From: Cladobotryum mycophilum
Lineage: Eukaryota > Ascomycota > Sordariomycetes > Hypocreales > Hypocreaceae
Direction of reading: 5' to 3'
Assembly: GCA_036429605.1 (NCBI GenBank)
Contig: CM071590.1
Coordinates: 2,666,001-2,730,000, forward strand
Length of the DNA: 64,000 nucleotides
The notes under the pieces are model-generated. The model had not been told where the DNA came from. It worked only from the letters and a program-made list of their open reading frames with translations, and searched no databases. Shown in pieces: positions 33,957 through 46,831 of the stretch (the first letter of the stretch is position 1; each line of letters opens with the position of its first letter). Both the position numbers and the translations under genes were made by a program.

Positions 33957-35896
33957 GGCGGGCAACGGTTATAGCGCGATTCACAACGGGAATACATAAG
34001 TTGAGGATCACATTTGGTGATGAAATGTGGCAAAGGAAAACGATCTAGTTAGTTATGGTCATAATATGGTTCGAACTATCTTCGACACCCTTTGTGGAGT
34101 CGTGAGGTTGGGCGCGTGCAGCTAGGAAATGAAACTTGTGCCCCGCACGTGTTGAATCGCGATATCACATGATCTAATCACGTGAGTCATTTGCACGATC
34201 AATGATATTGCAATTCGTTAGTCTCGTTGACCTTTACGACTTTGAACGACGATTTATCGGGAAAAGGTCAGCTCATTAGCTTCGTGGTTTGTGTTTATAT
34301 ATAATAAAATACCATAAATTAACATACTACGAAGTACAATAGTATGGTTTTTTTCTTTTCATTTTTAATTAAGGCTATTTAATTATACAATCCCTATGCT
34401 CTTCTCTTAGGATCGTGCGCTGTGAAGTATGAGGAATTTCACACTACTTGGTACTTATCTGTACTCCGTACTGTTATCAGAATTGAACCAATTCTCCTAA
34501 ATAAAATTGACAATCGGAGAAGATTTACTCCGTACAATTTCTCCTATAATTACTCGCGCAAATCAAATACCTGGTAGTAATTTGGCTTTTATTACTATAA
34601 TAAGCGGGTACACTGTTACGGAGTTGTCCGCCCATTTCCCCATTGAAAAGCCATTGACGAACCCCATTCTCATTGAGCGAGCATCCCGGGGGGGGGCAAG
34701 GGGTGGAAAATAAACACCGGAACACTGAACATGATAGACAGATTCGGTGCTATTACGCCTCTTGGTTTCTGTTATTTCTGTCTGTTTCTCTTGTACCTAT
34801 TTATTTCCCTTCTTTCCGTCTGTTTCTCGGGTGTTAGTAATTACCAGGTACCTTGCCAGAGGCTCTCTGTTCTGGTGTTTTTTGTCTCCCGCGTGGGGGC
34901 TTTGAGCTTGTACCAGTACATGTCGTAGGTACCTACTTCTTGTACTTTGCTGACAAAACAGAACAAACCACTCCAGGCGGGGCGTTCCTGACACCTGGTG
35001 ACAGCCCACGCGCTGCAGCCGATTTCACAGGGCCCTTCCTGGATGCCCCACGGGTGTTGATTGGCTGGGAAAAAATGCGGCGCTATTCCCTGTTTGGACT
35101 TGCCCGCACATCCAGTTGGCTGGGAAAGAGAGAATCGGATATCGAGGGACAACTTGGAAGGTAAGTACTACCCAGTAGGTAAGGTAGTAATTAATTGACA
35201 CTTGCCAAGCGAAAACTGTATCGTGCTGACGGGAGGGAAGCGCATGCTATGAATTGATAGACAATATTTTCTACCGAGTATAGTCATTTGATTTATTTCC
35301 ACACACTTCCCTTATTCCCGTGTATTGTCTAGATTTAATTGGTTTGCCACGTCTACATCTCCTAATTTGTGGTGTGTGTGTGAGAGTTTTTTCTTTTCTT
35401 TGCACGATAGGGTACCTTGTGGGGGATAAATACTACCGGTGTCTGATGAAAGCTAGGGATACAAAACGAATCTGCGAAAAATGCGAGTTCAATAGGAATT
35501 AAGAGTAACAGAGCAATGCCTAGAAATCATAGAAATCCAACCTTCGACTTAAATAGCTGGCGGCGATTTAATCATTTCCTCTTCTTGATACCTATCTATC
35601 TGAGAACAGAGACTCTCCAAAGACTTGGCGCACTACCCAAAACTTACGAGGCAGTAAGACAGGGCCCAGCTTGTTCTAGGCTCACCATCTTGCAGGGCGC
35701 CCTTTGAATACAACGGCCCGAGGTAAGCTCCGCCATCGATGAAGAGGATGCGTAAGGCAGCCCAAATCTGTTATATCCAGTAATTCTATCCATCTAATTG
35801 ACCCCCCTCCCGCCTTCTAAGTTATTAGTCACTAATCATTGCATTGCCATTCATTATCTCATCCTCTCTCTCCCACTCCTTCTCCTCTTCCCCTTT
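33957..35896. other. Intergenic region upstream of HELQ-like gene
   Basis: No gene recognised. The stretch 34250-34700 is AT-rich. The HELQ-proximal part has a cluster of CACGTG-like boxes, and the right part holds the 3' flank of the UMP kinase gene. Small frames near 34850-35160 lack any motif. Confidence 0.45.
34146..34185. promoter_or_regulatory. Cluster of CACGTG/TCACRTGA boxes upstream of HELQ-like gene
   Basis: CACGTG at 34146-34151, TCACATGA at 34165-34172 and TCACGTGA at 34178-34185, about 190-230 bases upstream of the helicase start. TCACRTGA is the Cbf1/bHLH consensus in fungi. Function is inferred. Confidence 0.4.
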
Positions 35897-36936
35897 TCAT
35901 GCTTTAAGCCTCTCGCCGAGCAGCTTCTTGGTTTTGGTGTAGACTTGATCAGCAGTCGGAGTGGCATCTACCTTGATGACTTTGCCCTGGCCCTCGTAGT
36001 AGTTGACGACGGGCATGCTGGTCTCAATAAAGGTGCGGAAACGCTTCCGAATGCTCTCCGCGTTGTCGTCTGAGCGACCGCTCGTCTTGCCGCGCTCGAG
36101 GAGGCGCTCCTCCATGACATTCTCAGGACAGTCGAAGAAGAGGACGAGCTTGGCGGGGCAGACGGCCTCTTCGAACTTGTGCGCCTGGTCCATCTTGCGA
36201 GGGAAGCCGTCAATCAGGAAGCGGCCCTGCTTGGAGCCCTTCTCCTTGAGGGCGTCTGTCATGGCGTTTTCAAGGAGCTGGACGGTCACCTCCATGGGCA
36301 CGATGAGGCCGTTCTTGATGTAGTCCTTGATCAGTTCTCCAAACTGGGACCCGGGGCGTTGCTGTTCGGCGCGGAGGAGGTCGCCGGCCGAGAGGTGGGT
36401 GAAGCCCTGCTCAGCAACGAGGTTGGCGCACTGGGTGCCCTTGCCTGCGCCAGGGCCGCCGAGGACGAAGACGACAGTGACATCGGAGGGGTCGAATGTA
36501 GGTGTGGCCTTGGCCGGGGACGGGAGCTGGCCAGCGGTTTTAGGAGCGTCGACTGCGGGAGGCATGTCTGCAATGTGTTAGCTTTATGCGAAAATTTGTT
36601 TGAAATTGGTGGGGCGGTCGAGGCAAAGGCAATTCATGCATTGCCTAGAGACACTCCTGTGAAAAAGGGTATAGTATTCTTACCTTTGTTGCTGACTCGT
36701 TTATTCACAAGTTGAATATAACCAGCCGTTCCCAAACCAATGACGGCGACAAAAGGCCAAAACTTGATGCGACTGGTGGTACTGCTGCGAGGCGGCTCAG
36801 AAGAATAAAATCGTTGTTGGCGAATCGTTCGAGCGCAGAGACGAGATGAAGAAGAAGTAGCAATGGATGCAGAGCGAGTTATGCTACGGCTGGCGAAGCG
36901 CAATGAGGAGGCGGAGGAGGGTATGCGAGACGCCAT
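35897..36936 (-). CDS. URA6: UMP/CMP kinase with N-terminal mitochondrial-type leader and TM segment
   Basis: Phosphorylates UMP (and CMP, dCMP) with ATP in pyrimidine nucleotide synthesis. Exons are 36684-36936 and 35897-36567, giving 307 residues. The kinase starts near residue 110: P-loop GGPGAGKGTQ, NMP-binding helix HLSAGDLLRAE, IDGFPRK, and the lid with RGKTSGRSDDN. Exon 1 encodes an Arg/Ser/Ala-rich presequence-like region ending in a hydrophobic helix (FWPFVAVIGLGTAGYIQLV), so the long form should be anchored in a membrane, probably mitochondrial. Exon 2 has its own ATG two bases after the acceptor, starting MPPAVDAPKT, which would give a soluble kinase of normal length. Family assignment is firm; dual localisation is inferred. 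Confidence 0.94.
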
Positions 36937-39743
36937 GATTGTTTGAGTGCCCGTGATGTGACGTGGATGTCCTTGTGATGATGATGCAACTTGTGGTGGC
37001 TACGAGTGTGACGGACACTAACGAGGTGGGGGATGACAACTCGTACTTATATGGAGTGGGTACTAAAGCTCAGAATGAGAGACCCCTTTTTTGGACATCT
37101 GCTGTGGCGCAGAGGGCGGAGCTCCCTCACGGTTCGGGAGACCCAGCCGGTCGTCTCCCGTCTTTTTTTGACGACCATAGAGAAACCACGTCGCCTACAG
37201 GTACTGTAGATGTAGTATAGTAGCTTTTCTTTTCCTACAAGTACTAGAGATGTACTACTTGTAACTACCGATGATGCAACCTTTCTTTTTCAGCCATCGA
37301 TTTGATGTGGTAGTCCGGGTACGTACGCACGATCAGGTGCAAACCAAAAAAAAAAAGAAAAAAAAGAAAGAAAAAAGACGTTGTCTCTCTCAATCGAGCG
37401 ATTCAATCAAGCTTTCACCAGTGTCCTCCTGTTCGTTGCCTAGCACCTCGAATAGACAGACCCTGAGAGATCTTCAGGAAGACGACAAAAATTCAATGCT
37501 TACCTTGGGCAATCCCGGTCAAGTCCAACCGTGACGTAGGCTGTTTAGCTGTTCTCCTCTCATCGCCAATCCGAGTGGTCGTGCTACTTACTAACTACCT
37601 CTACCTACTATAGTACTACTGTGGTAGTATTCCGAAAAGAGTTTTTCCGACATCTCCCTCGCCGCACAGAGAGAGAGATTTCAAGCGATATTTTCCCTTT
37701 ACCCTTTCTCTCATCCCCCCTTCCCTCCCTGTCTCCCTGTCTCCCCGTCTCCCTATGGGAGAGAATGCAGCAGCCGTTGGCGCTTACTGCTGCTGCAAAC
37801 CACACCGAACTAGATTGGCCAAGACATGACCGAGGACGGAGCACCGCCTACAACATACTTGTACAAGTATGTGCTGCAAATAATCTGGCAAGGGAGCGTG
37901 TTCGCTGTACCTGACATTCCGTTCAATTAACATGACTCGATACCACGGCTTTGCACTGTATGGAGTACCTAATCTCATAATCTAGGTAGGTAGGTATGTT
38001 AGTAAGTACATGATCCGAAGTTATAATTAAGTTGGTTCTAATGTAGTAACCGAATGGTCTGGAAGCTCTCCAAATGAGGGTTTCAAAGATGGATGTGGAA
38101 ATCACGGTAATGCCCTGATTACTAGTTGGAGTCGATTAGCGATCCCTTCAAGGAGGGCCGCGAGTCAAAGGTCCGCACTTTTATTACGGTCTCTTTTATT
38201 ATTATTTTTTGGCTGGGGAATCGTCTCTGGTGGATATCGTGTGTGCTGAAATTCTAATAACGTGCTGGGGGCCAGCAATTTTTACTAGTTAAGACTAGCA
38301 AACTGGAGCCTGCATGACCTCACTCGGCTGTGTGTGAAAATCAACACTCCTAGATATGAATGTTAAAAAAAAAAGTATGCACGTTGATGGGCTTGTATTT
38401 TCCAGTAGTAGGTATCTAGTAGTATGGAATGGTAATTATTGTCACGCAAAAGAGGCAAGAAACCTACCTACTTGGTACTTTAGGTAGTATAAGAACTGGA
38501 CTTTATGTAACAAGGCAAACCGAATTTAGCATCTGCTGGCGCAATCTGCCGTCGATGGCGTGTGTGGGATGAAATGAACGGGCCCCCCAGAGCCCGAGGC
38601 AATCCTCTTGTTCACCACGACATACCGAGAAAGGCGCAGGGCCATTTTGCCCAAGGTAGAGCAAATAATGTGCAATCAAGCAATCAACCAACTTGGTCAT
38701 CGACGGGTCGGGCAAACACATGGTTGGCACGAGATGAACGCATATTTTACATGCTTTCTCGCCATTGCCAGCATGACCTCATCTAGCCGAGTGTGTTTGT
38801 GCGTGTCGAAGGGGGGCTGCGTACACGTGTAATGTGATTGCTTTCCATCTCCTCTGCTCCCCCGGCTGCCGGGACTTACATATGTATGCTCATGCCACGC
38901 AGCGATTTCCATGGTTTCGGCCTGCAAGGCTTGTCCCTCATATGCCACCCCTTCGATTATTCCGACGGCGAAAAGTTTTTGTACAAGCATCTGCCAGTGA
39001 ATATACATCTGCATTCATTTCGGAATTCAACGTTTCGACTGCCTCGTACCTCACAAAAGTGGTTCGATTGCGTGCGCTGGACGTGGTTTGGGCACAAGAT
39101 GGTCGTTGGAAATGTGTGAGGGCGCGGATGAACGCCTCATAAATGTTAAGAGATCCCTCCACTCATAGTGGTGGTGAGACCTGCGGGTGGGTCTGCGTGG
39201 AGACAACGGTAAACACTGACTGTCAAGGGTGCTGCGTGTCAATATAAAGTATACTGTATCTTAAATCTCCATCCAGACGCGGTAGCTCTAACCTAATATT
39301 TGCCACAGCATGTTAGCGCATACCATAAGGCTACCTCGGCCCACTAGTGCGCCGCCCCATGCATTCAAGTTGGTACAGGTCTAGGTACCCAGGCCGGGCC
39401 ACTTTGGGGGGGGGCCCAAGGACGTTGTCCAGGCCCTGGACATACCATACCTCTCATTCACTTTCTTTCCATCCTCTTTTCAACCTTCGATTTCACACGC
39501 CGGCTCCTTGCGAGAAATCTGTTTCTTCAACGCGTTTTATTCTTTACTTGGTCGCCTCGAATCATCTCATTCTTCGGGGCCCTTTTAGAACCTACGGCGC
39601 TGAGTCGCCCTTTTTGCCTTTTATCACCCTCCCTCTTAGTCCACACACCCCGTCACTCATTTACATATTGAAGACAGCCCGGATGCCTTCATACTCCGTG
39701 GCCTGCCTCGTTTGACAGCTTCGCAGCTAATCTGCCGTTCATC
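36937..39743. other. 2.8-kb divergent spacer URA6/SNT2
   Basis: No protein gene is supported. It includes a structured GC-rich patch followed by a T-run at 37105-37168, AT-rich DNA near 37950-38500 with TAGGTA words, and a pyrimidine-rich probable SNT2 leader at about 39460-39740. Confidence 0.45.
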
Positions 39744-42700
39744 ATGGCACAACAAAATGTGAGTTCTTTATACTGTGCCCTGTAAATACATAAATCGCAT
39801 CCCCCTCACACATGTCATTTTTTGACCACCTTCTCTTCATATATCTCTTCCATGGCTCATTCTGACACCTCCTACAGGACTCGAAGCCTGCCTCACCAAA
39901 TGGCAAGGCCGCGCCTGACTCAATGGCTACCAGTTCCTCTGCCTCAGACGCAGCGGAAAAGGATGCCGTCACTGATGTAGCTGCGCCATATGGGACTCGC
40001 TCCCGTAACAGAAATGGCAATAATCGCCCCAACTACGCAGAGGACAAGGACATTGAAATGGACATGTATGATTACTACCCTTCTGACAAGAAGGAAAGCG
40101 ACGGCGGCAAAAAGTCGTCGCGACAATCCAACGCAGCAACCAACGGCGAAACGACCCGCGCAAATGGTGTTTCGCGCAAAGCCACGGTTGATGACACCAA
40201 AAATGGATCAAACCAGAATGGCCACCGAGACCAGAGTTCTGGTGGTGGTGGTGGTGGTGGTGGTGCTGCTGCTGCTGCCGTCAGCACATTGCAAGCTGCT
40301 CCAGCCTCCAACGCTGCTCAGCCATCCCGGAAGCGCAAGGCAGCCGGCGGCCAGGCTGCTTCTGCTTCTGCTGCTGCTGCTGCTGTAAGCGCTGCACCGA
40401 GCAAAAAGAGCGCCGTTGGAATTGCGGTGCAAACGCCGCCTGGAATGAACTGGCCAGACACAAACATGTTGACATTTGAGAACAGCAAAGGAATACCGGA
40501 GAATGGGCGGATGGTGGCTGACGATGGGACGGTGCTGGAACCAAATGGTAACACACGACCGGGATCCACCCCAAGCTATCTTATGCGAGGGCCAAATTTC
40601 CAACAGAGCGAGGAAGAAGCGGGCTAACCAATGACGCAGATCATGTATACCTTGTGTGCGAACCCCCAGGAGAGCCGTACTATCTGGGGCGTATCATGGA
40701 ATTCCTACACGGGCAAAACGACACGTCCAAGCCGGTCGACGCCGTTCGCATAAATTGGTACTATCGACCCAAGGACATCGGTCGCAAGGTACAAGACACG
40801 CGGTTGGTCTTTGCGACAATGCACTCCGACATCAGCCCCCTGACGGCGCTGCGAGGCAAATGCCAGATCCGGCATCGCTGCGAGATCGATGGCATGGACG
40901 ACTATCGCAAGAATCCCGACAGCTTCTGGTACGAAAAACTCTACGACCGCTACATCCAGAAGAATTACGATCTGATCCCGACACGGTTAATTGTCAATGT
41001 GCCCGAAAAGGTCAAGAAGGTGCTGGATGAGCGCTGGAAATACGTGCTAGTTGAGCAGGGGCGTGGCAAGGAGCTCACTAGTGCCGTAAAGAGCTGCAAG
41101 AGATGCAGCGGCTATTGTGCCAGGTACGTACCTGTTTGATTTTTTCTGACACGACCTCTGCGCTTGGAGATTCTAGGAGAGGTACCCAGTACCTACCTCC
41201 CAAGGTACCTTGGTACTTGGGTCTCTTGGTGGACTTCCCAACTGTTGTTGATTTCTTTTCACACACACCCCCGTCACCCCGTCACTCACTGCCTTTCGAG
41301 TGGTTCCACACACTGCCTGTCCAGGTACCGCGACCGCCGCCCTGCCTGGGGGAGGAGGACCACTCCACCCCTTGCCTGCCTTGCCTCCCTTCCAATCATG
41401 CATGCCATCATTTTGGTTGGTCCGAGGCAAAAAAAAAAAAACCACCACCACCACCACCCCCCTCCCCTTTCCAAGACGTCTCTCCCAGCAATAAGGGTTG
41501 AAACATGTGCGTGTGCGTGTGTGCATATAATGCAACCGTAACAAGACAACGCAGACACACTCAGTCATCGCTGTTCATATTTTCTGTTTTGCTTTTCATC
41601 ATATCCCCACCCGAAACCACCTTACTACCTCAAATGCAACGACATGCCATGCATCCTGGTTTGCGACTGACTCAAGTACTGACGAAAATGGTCTCTGCAG
41701 CAATGATTCGGTTGACTGTGCCGTGTGTCAACACACATATCACATGAACTGTGTCAAGCCACCGTTACTCAAGAAACCTTCACGTGGCTTTGCATGGTCT
41801 TGCGCTGCATGCAGCCGTGCCCAGGAACGAAAGCTCGAAGCTCGCCACACTCCAAATGCCATTGACCATGGTGACATGGAAGATGACGAATTTCTTGACG
41901 AGGATGAAGAAGACGCCCGTGGTATTCAGACTGATCGAACAACGCCGACTGACGATGATGCTCACCATCAAGGTACGGCGGAGCAAATTTACCAAGCCAG
42001 CCTCTGGCCCTATCGTTACCTAGGGATGCACTGTAAGCCAGAGGATGCCTTGGACTATGATGATCGAATCTACCCCCGCGCAAGCACCCGTGTTGGTCCT
42101 AGAAATCAAGCAAACGTTAGTCCTTGGCCCGGCCAGCCTGTCCAGTATGTCAAGCCGTTGGAGATAAAGAAACCGGGCAAGAAGGATCCAAAATTGTCTA
42201 AAGAGGCGTTGGCGGCTCAGGAGGCTGAAAAGGCTCGCCGAGGAAATCGACCCAAATGGATTCAAGATCAGCCTCCGGGATACGTTGCAAGAGGTGAAGA
42301 TTTTGATGAGGATGATCCTAATTGCACAGCAACGCGGTTATGGATCCCGCCATCGTCTTCCGAAATCTCCAACGACAAGATAAACGACTACGTGGACAAG
42401 GCAATGAAGATGACCAAGAAGCTAGAACTACCGGAGCGTTCCACAAATTTCCGTGATGCTACGATTGAAACGCTTTTCCGCGAGGGGTTTGATAAAGAAA
42501 GGGCCTTGAAGGCGTTGCCAGAGATTCCCAAGAAGGAATTCAAAGAGCCCATTTTGACTGCGACCGAGCAAAAGAGATTTGAAGAGGGTATCTCCAAGTA
42601 TGGCTCTGAGCTGATTTCGGTCAGGAGGCATGTCAAGACAATGACGCCTGGAGAGGTGGTGCGATATTATTACACTTGGAAGAAGACGGAACGCGGCCAG

Positions 42701-45602
42701 CAAGTATGGGGCAATTACCCTGGTCGCAAAGGAAAGAAGCAAGCCAGACAGGCCGAAGCGGCTGCCACGAAACTCGCTGATGACGTTGCCAACGACGACG
42801 ACGATTCTGCATTCGACGCCGAGAAGGCGGTAGAAAAGAAGCGAACCTTCATCTGCCAGTTCTGCAGCACAACAAGCTCCCGCCAGTGGCGCAGAGCTCC
42901 AAATGCAGCAGCAGCGGGACTGGTGGCTGACAATGGTGCCAAGACCACTGGCAAAGATAAGGGTAGTCAATGCGTCGTTGCCCTTTGCCGACGATGTGCT
43001 GAGCTTTGGAGACGATACGCCATTCAATGGGAAGATATTGACGAAGTATCCAAGAAGGTTTTGCAGGCTGGCGGTCGAGCTTGGAAGCGGAAGCAAGACG
43101 AAGAACTCCTCAAAGAGCTTCAGGTCGCCCAGGATATGGGAACATTGACGCCAGACAGAGCTTCAACCCCTGCAAGCGTATCACAACCAACCAATGGCCC
43201 AGAACCTCCTCGAAAGAAGCTCAAGAGTGCGCCCGAGAAAGACGTAGACACTGCAGTATCCGACGCAGGAAGTGTTTCCGGTTCTGCTCCTCCCCCTCCA
43301 AGAAGAAGGAAAAGGTCATTGTGGAAGCAGCTCCGGTTCCAGAGATGCCAAAAGCACGCCTTTTACCCTGCGCTATTTGCGATCAAATGGAGCCTTTGGG
43401 AGATCAGCACCTTTCCTGTCGGGAATGTCGCCTGACTGTCCATCGCAACTGTTATGGCGTAATTGATAATCGGAACCAGTCCAAGTGGACGTGCGACATG
43501 TGCGCAAATGATAAGAGCCCTCAGGTGTCGATTGTAAGTAGAGCGAACCCGCGATCTTGATTTTTGCCTGCTAACCATATCACAGCATTACAAATGTGTT
43601 TTGTGCCCGGTCGAACATACCGAGCATGATTTTGTGGAACAGCCAAAACTCACGCATCATAAAAAGAAAATGTCAGACAAGGACCGCGAGCGGGAAAAAG
43701 TCGAGGTCCAACAAGCTCGCAAAGCGGCCGACTTCTACCGGAAGAAACAGGAGGAGATGAACCGACCGGTTAACCCGCGAGAACCCCTGAAGCGAACTGC
43801 CGACAACAACTGGGTTCATGTTACTTGCGCCGTGTGGACTGCAGAGGTTAAATTCGGAAACGCCAAGGCTATGGAACCTTCGGAGGGGATCCCGTCCATT
43901 CCGAGATCTAAGTATGACGAGACCTGTCAGGCCTGTAACCAGAAGGGTGGCGCGTGTGTTTCTTGCCACCACTGTCGTGCGCCATGTAAGTTTTCTCCGC
44001 TATTTCCATGAACAGATTCGAAGAGGAGCTAACAGTGTTACAGACCATGTTGAATGTGCTCGGCAGTATGGCCATATCCTCGGCTTTGATATTGCATCGG
44101 TTAAGACCTCCAAAAGGGAGCATTTCAACGTCGTTACTCTGAATGGTGAAAGCGGGACAATGTCGGCGCTGCTGTGGTGCAAGGATCACGCCCCCGCCAA
44201 GACTGTGTATCGAATACACGATATTGGAAATGAGTCGGGATTAAATGCTCTTCAGCTCTACGTTCAGAACTTCAAACAGGCCGACCTTACCTTGACTGGT
44301 ACTGTACGCAAGGCTAACCTCATGACGACGGCAGCCAAGATGTCGGGAGCACCAGTCCAAATAGGGAATCGCAGGGCTTCCACAACAACAGCTCCGAGCA
44401 ACGGCTGGGCTCAACCGTGCAACGGGGAGTTGGTCGATGCGGCAACAAGTCCCCACCAGCCGGGCGATAAGGTGTGCATTACCTGTGGTATAGACGTTGC
44501 TCTGCGGTGGTGGCCATTTGACACCTCCCCGGAGCGAAAGCTCACCAACGGCCACAACGGGAGCTATGGCGCTGAGGCACAGAAATTTATGGAACAAAGG
44601 AGGTTCCAATGCCATAAATGTCATAAACTAAAAAGGACGCTGCCCAGCCCCGAGCCGCGCTATGTGAAACCGGCATCTCCTGCTCCTGAGCCTCCTCGTC
44701 CGCAAGTGCCAGAGACTGCCTTGCCCAGCTCAGTGTCTCCATTCCGAAGCTCACCATCGTTACCAGATTATCGCGACGGACGTCCTGTGGTAGCACCCCC
44801 GCCGGCGCCAGTACCTGCACCTACAAGCCATGCCCATGCTTGGCCGCAACCTCCTAATTCGCTCCCACTTCCGGGTCCTCCTCCTCCCCCACCAGTGGTG
44901 CATCCAGTACAACCCCCACTTCATTCGCAAGCTCACGTTTCGGGACATCGGCCAGCTCCAGTCACTCACGCATACCAACAAGCCGGATTGCCTGCCAGAA
45001 CCTCGCCTTACCCTGATTGGGGCCATCGCCCGAGCAGCCAGCATGGCTCACCACCGCGTCACTTGAACGGCGGAGCTCCACCACCACCACCCCCTTTGCA
45101 CGCTCCGCAGAACCAGCCTCCGCCCCTGGCCAGCTTATCATCTCTTCGACCTCCTGCCATGTCAGGGCCGCCCCCAGCTCCTCAACCAATGTCCAACAGT
45201 CGCCAACATGGACATACATCGCCGGTGTATGCGAACGGATTACCCCCATCGCCCCGGCAACTTAATGGACCGACTCCACCAGCACCATATATGCCCCCTT
45301 ATCACGGAGGCGTCGGACATGTGAGCCATGGAGCACCACCGCATGGGGGATCACATGGTTTGAGCAATGGAACACAGCCCCTACCGCCCCCACCACAACG
45401 AGGGGAGCCGTATTCTCATGCCCTACATCCCCCACGAACACAGTATTCAGGCTCACATGGCAGCCCACCAGTTTCGCGAAATGGACTACCACCGCCGCCG
45501 CATGATGTACCTCCTTCCGGCGTGATTGGACCTCGGCCTCCGGAAAGTCGGCCAGCAAGTGGCGCGAGCGCGAGCCCCTCCCTGCGTAACCTGCTCTCCT
45601 GA
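39744..45602 (+). CDS. SNT2: SNT2 chromatin regulator (BAH, PHD, SANT, extended PHD), frame broken once
   Basis: Orthologue of yeast Snt2, which reads histone H3 tails in the Rpd3-Ecm5-Snt2 deacetylase complex and controls stress responses. Exons are 39744-39758, 39878-40547, 40640-41123, 41701-43533, 43586-43985 and 44044-45602. Domains: Ser/Ala/Gly-rich N-terminus; BAH from about 229 (DHVYLVCEPPGEPYYLGRI); PHD1 (CKRCSGYC, CAVCQHTYHMNC); SANT (LTATEQKRFEEGISKYG); a GATA-like finger (CQFCSTTSSRQWRR, CRRCAELW); PHD2 (CAICDQMEPLGDQHLSCREC); extended PHD (CVLCP through CARQYG and WCKDHA); and a Pro/His-rich tail of about 300 residues. The frame breaks at the C5 run 43292-43296; one extra C gives 1,653 residues. 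The third intron (577 nt) is unusually long and splits PHD1. Confidence 0.92.
40241..40264 (+). repeat. (GGT)8 coding repeat in SNT2
   Basis: Eight GGT codons encode a Gly8 run followed by an Ala run, in the disordered N-terminus of SNT2. Confidence 0.9.
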
Positions 45603-45918
45603 GATTTCAATCTATGCTGTTGAAGGGGGCGTGACTTGCACTTTTGCATTTTAAGATTCTTTGCGATAAAGCATTTTTTTATATACTGGTTGTAAACGCT
45701 ATATACCTATACGGAAAAGGGGCTAGGATGAAGCCGGGAGTTTGGGGGTGCGATGATACTGGGAATTGATAATCAACTTTATTTTCTATGGCTTATTGGG
45801 TTGGATCACTGAGCAGTGGAAAACAAGCTGGTCTGGAATGGTTTGTGGGCTAGATGGATGGGGCAAAACGAGAGAGGACAAGTAGAGTTAGTGGTGTTTA
45901 GATGCTCTGATAAGATAT

Positions 45919-45959
<41 letters not shown>

Positions 45960-46831
45960 GGGAATGGTGTTTAGTTTGTGAATTTAGGCTTCGAGCACAA
46001 GTCATCAAAACTGTTTCGGGTGTTTCGTTTTCCTGACTGAGATGAAGATGTAAACGGATGCATGAGAGAAAAGAGACATTGGGAGTAATGAGAAACAATA
46101 AGATATGAGTTTGTTTATTTCCCATCCCTTGTCATATCAACCGTTGTTGTTGGTGTAGTTCAATGTAGAGAGTACTAGATAGTAGTAAAGAGCTGATGTG
46201 GCTGGAGGCGGAGCCGATGAGGCGAAGCAGATATTGTTATTATTATGGCTAGAGAGGTATCTCAGAGGTCACATGTACTAAAGACCCGAGGGTAAATAAG
46301 CGGAGAAATACACGAGTTGTACTCGATAAAGATCTACATTAGCGCCACTACCAAAAATATCCCAAGCTACAGGTACCGCATTAGCATTAGCTCAGCAAAA
46401 CATCTGAGGTCAGAGGCTGAGACGCTCCCAGAGCTGCGGGCGGCGTGGCTCTTCCAACGAACGTCAAACCTACCAAAAGCAGCAGAACCGAACTTTGCTT
46501 TGCTTTGGATTGATTTCCTTCCTCATCTTCATTTCCATTTGTGAACCCTCGAGCTTCAATTGTCTGTTGCTCTGTCAGAAAGTCGACTTTCTGCGCATTG
46601 ATTTCCCGATTGAAACGGCGCTACGACGAGCATACGACTTTGTCTGTTGATTGGCCATAAGGCTGAGAGACAAGGCACAGAGAGAGAGAGAGAGAGGTAG
46701 CCTGAGCTTTTGCGTCGTCGCATTTCCCACCACAACCCGCGCGCGCGCGCAGAAACAACAATACCTCGGATTAAAAGAAGAAGACACCAAAACTTTGATA
46801 GCTTCGCAAAAAAAAAGGAAAAAAAGAAAAG
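45603..46831. other. Intergenic spacer SNT2/kinase
   Basis: No gene recognised. It contains a 36-base GA repeat (45921-45956) and, in the probable kinase leader, a GAGA run near 46681-46696 and an alternating CG tract at about 46738-46750. Confidence 0.5.
45921..45956 (+). repeat. (GA)18 microsatellite
   Basis: Thirty-six bases of uninterrupted GA repeat about 320 bases after the SNT2 stop codon. Confidence 0.95.
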
